A stretch of DNA of 64,000 bases from Kibdelosporangium banguiense (GTDB lineage: Bacteria > Actinomycetota > Actinomycetes > Mycobacteriales > Pseudonocardiaceae): assembly GCF_017876405.1 (NCBI RefSeq), contig NZ_JAGINW010000001.1, forward strand, positions 3,299,203 to 3,363,202. Reading direction: 5' to 3'. The first letter of the stretch is position 1, and each line of letters opens with the position of its first letter. The notes beneath the pieces were generated by a model. The model was not told the DNA's origin and ran no database searches. It worked only from the letters and a program-made list of their open reading frames with translations. A program made the position numbers and the translations under genes. Of this stretch, positions 22,634-33,900 are shown piece by piece.

Positions 22634-24574
22634 TTAGTTGGCCGGTTTGGTGGTGGGGCCGCCTTCGTAGGTGGTTTCCTGGCTGGGTTGTTGGTTGTTG
22701 CGTTGTGCGGTGGGGATGAGGGATTGGTAGACGTAGGGTTGGCCGTCGGCGTCGCGGAATGTGATGACGACGCGTCCGTTGGTGGTGCTGATCGCCGTGG
22801 GCTCGGTGACGGAGCGGAAGGCTAGGCCGGTGCGGCTGTCAGCGAGTACGCGCCAGGGGCGGTAGTTGGCGCTGGCGGGTGCGGTTTGTTCGGTGACGTA
22901 GATGTATCCGTCAGTGTGGTGGACGGCGAGGTGGATAATTCCGTTGGAGACACTGACGATCGGTGTTCCTTGGGCCGTGATGGCCGGCAACGGGTTCCAC
23001 GTGAGTGCGCTGCCTGTTGTTTCGCGTGCGGTGACGACGGTGCCGTTGTTCAGCGCGAACAGTTGCAGGGTGTTGTCAGGGTTGATGGCGAAGCCGGTTT
23101 TCCCGGTCCCGGGAAGGTTGCCGAGGTTGCGCCAGGGGCCGATGGTGCCTGCGGTGTAGCGGGCGGCTTTGAGTTCGCCGGTGGTGGTTCTGACCAGGAT
23201 TTCGTAGGCGTCGCCGGTCCGGACCGTGGTGATGTCGTTGGTCAGTCCGGTTGCGTTGGTGGCGCGCCAGCCAAGATCCGCGCTTGTGGCGGGGTTGTGG
23301 TTGTGGGTGCGCAATGTTCCTGTGGCATCGATGGCCAGTGCGGTAATGGTTTTGTTCGTGTCGGTGATGAATGTCGCTGGTTTGGGTGTCCAGCCACCGA
23401 AGTCGGCCAGTGGTGTCCAGGTGGTGCTGCCCGCGGTTTGGGTCGCGCGCCGGGTTGCACTGTCCTGCCCGAGGGCGGCGACATGAAGGTTGCCGTTTCC
23501 GTCCACTACGGACGTCGGCATGTCGGTGAAGGACTGGTGACCGGCGACGACTGTGTAGTCGATGAGGGTGAGATCGCTGGTGTTGCGTTGACGGCCGTGG
23601 ACGAGCCGGCCGAAGGTGTCGGTGTAGAAGTACTGCAGTAGGCCGCTGTTTGCCTCGCTGATGCTTGTGGGCGCGTTGTCGCGGGTGGTTACGGCGGGGC
23701 GCGATGGGAAAGGGTTGGTGGTGAGGGCGCAGGTGTTCGTGGTGGCCAGCACGTTGGGCCGGTTCCAGCCTTGGCCGACAAGTTTGCCCACGTTGCCGGC
23801 CCAGCTGTCGGTGGACTCGAAGTATCGGTACCAGAACATGTCGCCCGTGTCGGGGCGAACTGCGTAGAAGATGTCGGCGCCGGGCGAGAAGACGGCGCTG
23901 AAGCTGTTCCAGCCGATTCCGAGGTTTTTTTCGCGCTGGAGCCAGCGTTGGGACTCGGTGTGATACCGGAAGCGATAGAAGTTTCCGTCGGGTTTGCGGG
24001 CCCAGATGACGCCGTTGCCTGCGGCGACGACCAGGTTGTATTGGCTCCAGCCGGTGTCGATGATTCGGTGGGTCCAGGTCTTGCTGGTTTCGTTGTGGAC
24101 CCACTGGTGGAGGTTTCCGTCGGGTTCCACGGTGTAGAAATGGCCGCGTTCGTCGACGGTGATCCGATTGGAGTATTCGGGCGTGGTGTAGCGGTTCCAG
24201 CCGGTGCCGATGACTTCGTGTTGCCCGCCGTTGACGCTGTCCCAGCCGGTGCCGTTCCATCGCAGGCGTCGTAGTTCGCCGTTTTGAGGTATCGAGTAAA
24301 CGCGCCCGTCGGGGCCGCCAACGATTTTCATCTGGGTCCAGCCGGCGCCGATCTGGCTGCCTCCGCTCCAGGAGCCGACACCTGTCTCAGGCTCTTCGTG
24401 CTGGAGGAGGCTGAGTTCGCCGGTTGTGGTGGCGACAAAGACCGGCACCGAGGCACGACACTGGATCGGATCTTGCGCATAGGCGTTCTGATGCGATACA
24501 GGAATAAGAAGCGCCGCGATGCTTGCGCTGGCGACAAGGATTCCTCGAGTTGTTCGCCTCGTGCGTGTGGTCAT
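22634..24574 (-). CDS. Secreted tachylectin-like beta-propeller protein
   Basis: The 646-residue protein has a cleavable signal peptide (basic start, ASASIAALLIPVSH, cleavage near NAYAQ). Residues about 45-285 contain repeated blades with the tachylectin-2 signature G-x-G-W-x-x-(Y/F): GAGWTQMKIVGGPDGRVY, GTGWNRYTTP, DTGWSQYNLVVAAGNGVIW, GIGWNSFSAV and GQGWNRPNV. Tachylectin-2 propellers bind N-acetyl sugars. The second half (about 320-620) is another beta-rich propeller region with repeated DGNGNLHVAALG-type strands. The likely role is binding glycans outside the cell. It is divergent from the large RHS protein, sharing a 417-bp control region, and may belong to the same system. Codons are richer in G and T at third positions than in neighbouring genes. 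Confidence 0.82.
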   Translation of the reverse strand: MTTRTRRTTRGILVASASIAALLIPVSHQNAYAQDPIQCRASVPVFVATTTGELSLLQHEEPETGVGSWSGGSQIGAGWTQMKIVGGPDGRVYSIPQNGELRRLRWNGTGWDSVNGGQHEVIGTGWNRYTTPEYSNRITVDERGHFYTVEPDGNLHQWVHNETSKTWTHRIIDTGWSQYNLVVAAGNGVIWARKPDGNFYRFRYHTESQRWLQREKNLGIGWNSFSAVFSPGADIFYAVRPDTGDMFWYRYFESTDSWAGNVGKLVGQGWNRPNVLATTNTCALTTNPFPSRPAVTTRDNAPTSISEANSGLLQYFYTDTFGRLVHGRQRNTSDLTLIDYTVVAGHQSFTDMPTSVVDGNGNLHVAALGQDSATRRATQTAGSTTWTPLADFGGWTPKPATFITDTNKTITALAIDATGTLRTHNHNPATSADLGWRATNATGLTNDITTVRTGDAYEILVRTTTGELKAARYTAGTIGPWRNLGNLPGTGKTGFAINPDNTLQLFALNNGTVVTARETTGSALTWNPLPAITAQGTPIVSVSNGIIHLAVHHTDGYIYVTEQTAPASANYRPWRVLADSRTGLAFRSVTEPTAISTTNGRVVITFRDADGQPYVYQSLIPTAQRNNQQPSQETTYEGGPTTKPAN

Positions 24575-24991
24575 GCAGGAGCTCGCTTTCTCTGATGCCG
24601 AAATACCCAGGGAGCGGTATTCGTGTCCACTCCAGTTGGACTGCGTGTGCTGGGGATTAACCGCTGATCGCGTCTGCTGATAGCGCGATTTCCTGCAGTT
24701 TTCTCATGTCATCCCCCTTGTTGATCTCCCGCGACCGACGCATTGCGACGCGGAGAGTGAACCGCTGTCTGTCTCGTCCGGCAAGTTCCGGGCGTTACAG
24801 CGAACGTATGCCGCGAAAATCATAAGACCGATAGTCTCGGTGGGGTCTTGACTGAACTACATTCCGTGGTAGGGCAGTGTTTTTCCTGCTTGTGGTGGCT
24901 TGTTTTCCGACTCGCTTTCCGCCAAGGTGATTTCGCCGAGTCACGGCCATAGGACTGTCTGTGTCCTGCTGGTTTATGGGGAGGGGCTCTC
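24575..24991. promoter_or_regulatory. 417-bp divergent control region, tachylectin-like gene / RHS toxin gene
   Basis: No gene is supported here. On the plus strand TTGACT (24848-24853) and TAGGGC (24870-24875), separated by 16 bp, form the best sigma-70-like promoter in the window, about 115 bp before the RHS start. GGGGAGGGG (24978-24985) is the RHS ribosome site. The region is less GC-rich than its flanks. The leader between promoter and start is long enough for regulation but I see no known riboswitch. Confidence 0.55.
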
Positions 24992-27900
24992 GTGCTGTCG
25001 TGGAAGACCCATGCGCGCCGTCCACGTTTCACGATCAAGTCGATCGTCTTGCTGCTGGTGCTGTCGCTTGTCGCGACCGGGATAGGGCCAGGCACACCGC
25101 TGCTGACACCTGGGCAGATCGACGAGCAGGCCGCTCTCGAGCAGGCCATGGGCTTGTCGCCGAAACAGCAGGTGCGCCCGGCGGGCGGGCAGGCGTCGGA
25201 GGAGCTTTCCGAGTCGGCCAATCAGGCTGCGCCGAAGTCGTTGCAGGCCAAGTATCCGCCGATCCAGGGTCAGCAGACCAACGCACCACACAACGAGACC
25301 CGCGTCGAGCAGAGAACCGCCGCGGCGCGTGGGTTCGATGCCGCGACGAGCAAGGAGATACCGGAGCAGCGCACGGAGCGGGAACGGACGTACCGCAACA
25401 CCGACGGCACACAGACCACGGAGTTCAACCGCGATCCGGTCAACTACCGGACCGCGAACGGCGGATACGAGCCGATTGACACCGCAGTCGTCGAGGCAGG
25501 GGCCAACGAGTGGCGTAATCGGGCTGACGCGGTGGATCTGCGTTTCGCGCGTCGATCGGACGCCGCGACGTTGGTTCAGACGCGTTTGGATGATCAGCAC
25601 GAGCTGTCGTTCGGTCTGTTGGATGCAGCTACGACGGCTGGTCGGGTTGAGGGCAACGCGATCACGTACGCCGGGATCCGGCCGTCTGCGGACTTGCGTA
25701 TCGACGTGAAACCCGGTGGTTTCAAGGAGACCCTGGTCCTGGCCTCCCCTGATGCGCCGCATTCGTGGACTTTCCCCCTGCGGCTCAAAGGTCTTCGCGC
25801 GTCCATCGCCGACGGGCGTGTTGTGTTCACCGACGAGAAAGGCGTTCAACGCGCGCAGTTCCCGCGCGGGTTCATGACCGACGCGTCCCAGAACGCGCAG
25901 ACCGGTGACCCCGCTACGTCCTATGGCGTGACCTACCAGCTCATCGAGCACCAGGGACAGCCCGCCCTGCGAGTGGAACTGGACTCGGCGTGGCTGCGTG
26001 ACCCGGCTCGCCGTTACCCCGTCGCGGTGGATCCTCCTGTGGACACGTTCACTGTCGATGCGAGCATGTTCGTGCAGAACTCGTGGCGCACGGATGGTGC
26101 CGATGATCTGAAGGTCGGCACGAGCGGGGACACCAAGGCCGCTGCCTATCTGCGTTTCGGCGACGTTCGCACCCGGCTGGCCAACCACAAGATTCACGGC
26201 GCGCAGCTGATGCTGACCAACTACTGGTCCTGGTCCTGCCAGCCGCGTCCGGTGACGGTGCATCCGGTGACCGCGCCGTGGGGCACGAATGGTGGATTCC
26301 CCGGGCCTGCCTACGGTCCGGCGTTGACAGAGTCATCGTTCGCGCACGGATTCATCGCCGTCGGACAGACCGTCTCGAACTGCCCGGCCGCACACGCGCC
26401 GATCAACCTGGGCCTCGCCGGCCGGGACCTGGTGCAGGACTGGGTCACCGGTGCGCGGGAGAACCACGGCCTGACGGTTCGCGCGTCGGAAACAGACACG
26501 TTCGGGTGGAAGAAGTTCTACGGCTACCGGACAGCGAACCCGCCCCGGTTGTATGTGACGCACTCGCCGTACAACGCGGAGTACCGGATCGACAACGGCG
26601 TCGTCGACCCGCCGGTGACGCGGACGCAGGGCGGCAAGGTCAAGGTCACGGTCACCAACCGCGGCGCCGAGACCTGGACGCCGTCCACGTTCGCGTTGGG
26701 GTACCGGGCATTCACCACCCGAGGAACGCCGATCGCTTCTGTCGAGGCGGCGAGCCTGCCGCATGATGTTGCGCGCGGGGCGTCGGTGACGCTGGAAGCG
26801 ACCGTCAAACCGCTCGATCCTGATGACTATCTGCTGGATTTCAGCATGCTGCGGCGCGGTGGGCCATGGTTCACCGACGAGCAGATCGCGCCGATCCGGT
26901 TGATGCTGAGGGTGATCGACGTCCCGCCGATCGTCAAGGCCCAGTACCCGCCGAACGGATACTCCGCTCAGACACTCACTCCCCAGCTGTGGGTGGACGC
27001 GGTCGATGTCGATGCTCCACCGAACCTGTCGCCGCAGTACCGCTTCGAGATCTGCACCGAGTACGTCCGGCAACCAGACGGCACACTGAAAGGCGTCGGA
27101 TGTATCTCTTCGGGATACATCAACTCCCGGTTCTGGACTGTCCCTGCCGGAGCGCTGAAGTGGAGCAAGGACTATCAGTGGCGCGCGTTCGGTTATGACG
27201 GCCACGCGGAAAGCGAAGCACTACCACCCAGCCACATCCTGACCGCTGTCCCGCAACCGGAGATCACCGCCCAGCTCGCGACCGCTCCGTACAGCGGTCC
27301 CAGCACGGATTTCCATCCCCAGACGGGCAACTACTACTCCAGCGCGATCGACGCCTCCGTGGAGACCACCGGCCCGAAACTCACTGTCGCGCGTACCTAC
27401 AACAGCATGGACCCGCGCCGGGACCTGAGCTTCGGCGCCGGATGGTCGAGTCGCTACGACATGAGAGTCATCCCTGATGACGACGGCTCCGGCAACGTGG
27501 TGGTGACCTACCCGGACGGGCAGCAGGTCCGATTCGGACGCAACGCCGACGCGACGTTCTCCCCACCGCCCGGCCGGTCAGCGAACTTCCGTACTCGTCT
27601 CGCACAAGAGGGAGGCGGCTGGGCGCTGGTGGACCAGGAGTCCACGCTCTACACCTTCCGTCCGGACGGCCGCCTGATCACCATCCATGAGGCGTCGGGG
27701 CACTGGATCGAGCTCGACTACGGCCCGATCGACAAACTCAAGCGCGCCATCAGCCGGACCAGTGACCGCATCCTGTACTTCACCTGGAGTGGGCGGCACA
27801 TCTCCACGGTCAGCACTGATCCGATCAACGGCCGCCAGCTGACCTGGAACTACACCTACGACGGCGACAAACTCACCAAGGTCTGTGACCCGAAAGGCGG

Positions 27901-30900
27901 CTGTACCGGCTACGAGTACTCAACTGGGTCGCACTACCGCAGTTCGGTCGCTGACGCCCGGCCCGGTTCCTATTGGCGTCTCGGTGAACAAGACGGAACC
28001 GAAGCAGCCAGCCAAGTCCGCACCAACCTGGGCAAGGACAAGGGCACCTACAAGGATGTCACCCTGCGCGCGCCGGGTGTGCTGGCCGGCACCTCCGACA
28101 CCGCCGCGACATTCAACGGCACCTCCTCGGTGCTGACGTTGCCCGACGGAACGGTACGGAAAAACCGGGATCTGGCCGTCGAGATGTGGTTCAAGACCAC
28201 GACCGGCGGGCCGCTGTTGGGCTACCAGAACAAACTGATTGGACAAGACCCCAGCGTCAGTACGCCCGTGCTGTACATCGGTACCGACGGCAAGCTGCGC
28301 GGACAGTTCGCCAACGGCAGGACCGCGCCGATCACCAGCCCCACTGTGGTGAACAACGACCAGTGGCACCACGTCGTGCTCTCCGGCTCGCTCGCGACGC
28401 AGACCCTGTATCTGGACGGCGTACCAGTCGGAACGGCTGCGGGCGAGATCAACCACAACGACGTGACCTACAACCAGATCGGTGCGGCGAACGCATCGGC
28501 GAGCTGGCCGGGCTGGGGTTCGCAGGCGCGGCGGTTCTTCGCAGGCCAGATCGACGAGGTCGCCTACTACGAACATCCGCTCGGCCCGACAACCGTGACC
28601 GCTCACTTCCAGGAGCGGGCCGCATCAGACCAACTGGCCAAGATCACGTTGCCCAGCGGGCGTGTCGCGGCACAACTGTCCTACGACGTCACCTACGACC
28701 GTCTGCAGGAATACATCGACCGCAACGGTGGTCTCTGGAAACTCGCGGTCCCGGTCGTCACCGGCAGTGCCAAGAACCTGATCCGTACCGCGCAGGTCAC
28801 CGACCCGGGAAACCGGCACCATTTCTACGACTATGACCCTGTGCGCGGCCGGATCCTGCGCTACATGGCACCTCTCGGGTTGAGCGTGCGAGAGGAGGAC
28901 CGCCGGGACGCAGCCGGCGTACCCACCCCACCTGCCATCCCGACATGTCCCGGCACTCCGCCGACGACCCCGATCCCGGCGCCGCCGGACGAGGGCCCGA
29001 TCTACTGTGGCGGTCCTGCCGGCGGAGGCAGCGAGTGGGTCGGTGGCCCCGTCAAGGGCCAGGGCATCCGCACGTATGACTACGACGACAACGGTTTTCA
29101 GAACACCATCACTGACGAGAACGCCAACAGTGTCGTCCTCGGCATGGACGAACGCGGCAACATCACCTCACGCAAAACCTGCCGCGTCGCCCCGGGGGAC
29201 TGCCAGACCTCGTATTCCTCGTACTACTTCAATCCGCAGGACCCGATCGACCCGCGCAATAACAAGATGATCGCCTCCCGCGATGCCCGCTCCAGCGGAC
29301 CGGCCGACGACCGGTTCCTCACCAGCTACACCTACACCGACCTGGGGCAGCGCGGGCTGCTCGCCAGCCAGACCAATCCTGACGGTGGCGTCGTCGCGCA
29401 CATCTACACCACCGGTAACGAAGCCGCGATCGGCGGCGGAAACGCACCCGCCGGTCTGCTCGCCAGCACCACTGATCCACTCGGCGCGGTCACCTACTAC
29501 AGCTACTACCAGAACGGCGACCTCGCCCAAATCAGGAACGCCGCCGGACTGGTCACGAAGTTCACCTACGACATGCTCGGCCGTAAGACGAGCGAGACCC
29601 AGGTTTCCGACTCCTATCCGCAAGGCCTGACCACCACCTACACCTACGACGAACTCTCCAGGACGACGTCGGTCACCTCACCGGCCACGACCAACGTGGT
29701 CACCGGGGTCAAACACACCGGACGCACCACCACGTCCTATGACGCCGACGGCAACCCGGAACGCGTCGAATCCAGCGACCTGACCGGTGGTGACCCGTCC
29801 CGGGTGACCACCACCGGCTACGACGAGCACGGCAGGCCGAACAGGATCACTGACCCCGAAGGGGCGACGACTTTCCGCCGCTACGACGGCTTCGGAAACC
29901 TGACGTCCACAGTGGATCCTTCTGGCAGCACCTATGAATACGCCTACACCGGCCGGAACAAGATCGCCGAAGTCCGGCTGCGGGCCTGGCATGGCCAGCC
30001 CGTGAACCCGGACGCCGGACAGGGTGGCGACGGCGACAGACAAGCCACTGTCCACAACACGCTCGTCCTGGACTCCTACGCCTACGACATGGCCGGACGT
30101 CAGGTCCGCCACACCGACGCCGCTGGGCGAACCACCCGTCTCGAATACTTCACCGACGACCGCCTCCGCAGAATCGTAGCCCGCGACGTCCGCGACCCAG
30201 CGAACCCCAATGCGCCGCCGCGCACCATCATCCTGCAGCACAACACCTACGATGCCGTAGGAAACCTCACCCGGCAGACCAGCGCCAACGGCCGCGTTGT
30301 CACCCATGAGTACGACGCCGTCGGACGGCGAACCGTCACCACCGCCGACCCTGCGGGCCTCCAACGTCGCACGACCACCACGTACGACAAGAACGGCAAC
30401 GTCACCTCAGCCACTCGCACCGGCAACAGCTCCAACAGCATCCGCCTGGACACCAGCCGGATCGAGAAGACCGAATACGGTTACGACCCCGCCGGACGGC
30501 TGACGAGCCAGACTGTCTATAACGGACAGGAAAGGCTGGTTACCTTCAGCGTTCTCGACCAGCGCGGACTGCCACGCAAGGTCACCGACCCACGCGGCAA
30601 CGCACCGGGCGCTGTGGCAGCCGACTTCACCACCGACAACGGCTACGACGAACTCGGCCGGCTGGTCTCCGCCACCGGCCCCACCGTCCAGGTCGAACGC
30701 GACAGCACCGGCCCCGTCGCGTCCCGGCCGAAGGCCATCACCGGCTACAACACCTTCGGTGAAGCCACGCACACCACTGATCCCGCAGGCAACACCAGTA
30801 CCCAGACCTATGACCGTCGAGGCCTGGTCACCCGTGCTGAGTCTCCGGAGTACCGCAAACCGGGGGACAGTGCTGCGTACCGAAGCGTTGTCCTGACCCA

Positions 30901-33900
30901 GTACGACGCTCTCGGGAAACCCACTGTCGTCACCGATCCACGAGGTGCGGTCACTCGGCACCGTTACGACCAACTCGGTCGGCTTGTCGAAATCCAAGCC
31001 CCCAAACACGACGCACTTACCGAACCCGGCGGCATCACCAAGATCACCTACACCCCTGCCGGGGATCAACTGTCGGTCACCGACCCCACGGGCTCGCGCG
31101 TCGAAGCCACCTATGACGACCTCGGTCGCCAAGCCACGCTGACGCGGCTCGAACGCCGGCCACAACCCGCCGCGCACACGACGACCATGCGGTACGACGA
31201 CGACGGCAACCTCACCAGCAGCACCACACCCACAGGCGACACCACCACCTACACCTACGACACGCTCAACCAGCGCATCACCACAACCGATCCTGCCGGA
31301 GTCATCACCCGCCACGGATACGACCTCGCCGGCAACACCGTTCGCCAATCCGACGGGCTGGGCCGCACCACCTGGATTCGCCACGACGGCGTCGGCCGCG
31401 CCACCGCCAGCTACCAACTCGACCCCGCCGAACAAGTCATCCGAGTCGTCCGCCGATCGTTTGACCCAGCCGGCAACATCCTCACCACCACCAACGCTCT
31501 CGACCGCACATCCCGCTACACCTACGACGCACTCAACCGCCTGACCAGCCAACAAGAACCCTTCACCGCCAACGACACGATCAACACCAGCTTCGGCTAC
31601 GACGTCAACGGAAAACTCACTCGCTTCACCGATGGCCGCGGCTACATCACCCGCTACACCAGCAACACGCTCGGCCTCACCGAAACCGTCACCGAGCCCT
31701 CCACCTCGGCGCATCCCAACCTCGGTGACCGCACCTGGACCCTCGGCTACGACCTCGCTGGCAACACCACCACCATCAACGCCCCCGGCGGGATCACCAA
31801 ACAGCGCACCTACGACGCACTCGGCCGCCTCACCAAGGAAACCGGCACCGGCACCCAGACCGCGACAGACGACCGCACCGCCAGCTACGACCTCGCCGGT
31901 CGTCTGACCAGCATCAGCACACCGAGCACACCCAACACCTACACCTACAACGACCGCGGCGCGCTGCTGACGACTACCGGCCCCGGCGGCAACTCCACCC
32001 ACACCTATGACGCCAACGGCCGCCCCACCCAACGCGTCGACGCCGCCGGAACCCACAACACCACCTACTCGCAGGGCCGTATCGCCACCGTCCAAGATGG
32101 AATCACCAACACCATCCAGGTCCTCGGCTACGACAACGCCGGAGCAGTCAAGACCGTCAACTACGGCGCCAACCGGATCCGTGAGTTCACCTACGACGAC
32201 TACGGCCGCATGCGCGGCGATACCTTGCGCGACAACACCACTGCTGTCGCGTCCATCGCCTACGAGTACGACGTCGCCGACCAACTGACCCGCAAAACCA
32301 CCGCCGGTCTCGGCGCGGCCACTGACAACACCTACGGCTACGACCGCGCGGGCAACCTGACCTCGTGGACCGTCAACGGAACCACCACCGAATACGGCTG
32401 GGACAAGGCAGGCAACCGCACCAAGGCCGGAACCAAGACCGCCACCTACGATGAACGTAACCGGCTGCTGTCCGACGGCGACTACACCTACGCCTGGAGC
32501 CCGCGCGGCACCCTCAACACCCGCACCAGTTCCGGTCACACGGAAACCACCACTTTTGACGCCTTCGACCGGCTGGTTTCGGGCGGCGACGCGACCTACC
32601 GTTACGACGGTCTCAACCGGCTCACCACTCGCAACAATCAGGCCTTCACTTACGTAGGCACCGGGCTCGATCTCGCCTCGGACCCGACCGCGCAATACAG
32701 CCGCGGCCCCGGCGGCGACGTGCTGGCTCTGTCTCAAGGAACCGACAAACGCCTCACCCTCACCGACCAGCACGGTGACCTGATCGGCGGCCTTGCCCCG
32801 ACCGGCTCGCTCGCTGTCGCCGACTCGGCCACGTTCGACCCGTTCGGCAAACCGCTCGCCACGACTGGTGCGAAACGCTCGCTGGGCTACCAGAGCGACT
32901 ACACCGACCCATCGACAGGCAACGTCGACATGGGCGCCCGCTGGTATACCCCCTCGACCGGTGGCTTCAACGCGCGCGACAAAATCTCCCTCCCACGTAC
33001 ACCGTCGGGGTTGGCTAACCGCTATACGTACGCGGCAGGCAGTCCAACCAACAATATTGACCCCGACGGGCACTGTGCGGCCACGGCAGTCAAAGAAACA
33101 AAGAAAGCGATATCCGGAAATGGATCTGTCGGAGGTGCCGTTCGTGCTGCGCTGAAGTGTGGCGGTAAAAAAGCCATTCCGGGTTACAATATCTATGATA
33201 CCGCGTTGGACATTTATTACGGTCTCACTGGTGCGGGTAATACGAATAAGGTCAAGAATATTCAACTCCCATACATCGGGCGGCCGAACATCGGATTTCC
33301 CTGGGGCAATGTCTCGGTTGCTATGGCTATGGCCATGGGATCGGCGAAATTGCTTCTCGCGCTCCTTCAATGGCTTCGTAGAATCAAAAGTCCTGGCCCC
33401 GGCCCCGGTCCCGGCCCCGGTCCCGGCCCTTGGCAACCTCCGGGTGACGGTCCCACCCCTGAAGACCTCAGAGACCAAGCGCGCAAGGCTGAGGAAGACA
33501 AGTGGCGCAAGCAAGCCATCGTGGAACCGCCTGAGGTCAAGAACCCGTATGTCAGTCAACCGGTCTCCGGTACCCCCAACGCTCCCGCCGACCGGGTCGC
33601 GGCGGTAATCGACGCGGTCAAGGATGCCAGCGAGATCCTTGACAAGATCAAGACTGCGATCCTTGATCCGAGCAAACCTGTAATTGACCAGCTTGCTGAT
33701 GACCCCATGTCCGAAGTTTCGACTATCTATACGGATGATGGTGTCTTCAATGTCGGCAATGGTGGTGACCCGACTCGCTCGACGGTTCATCAGACTGTCT
33801 GGTTGACGCAGGCTTCCCTTGGCGCCGGTGTTGGTGCTGGTTCGTGTAGTCCCAACAGCTTCGACCCGAGCACTCCGGTGTTGATGGGTGACGGCTCTCG

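Noticed and set aside
29060..32650. DNA-level repeats resembling a tandem array or CRISPR
   Set aside because: The periodicity is degenerate and encodes protein YD repeats in one frame; there are no identical repeats with constant spacing.
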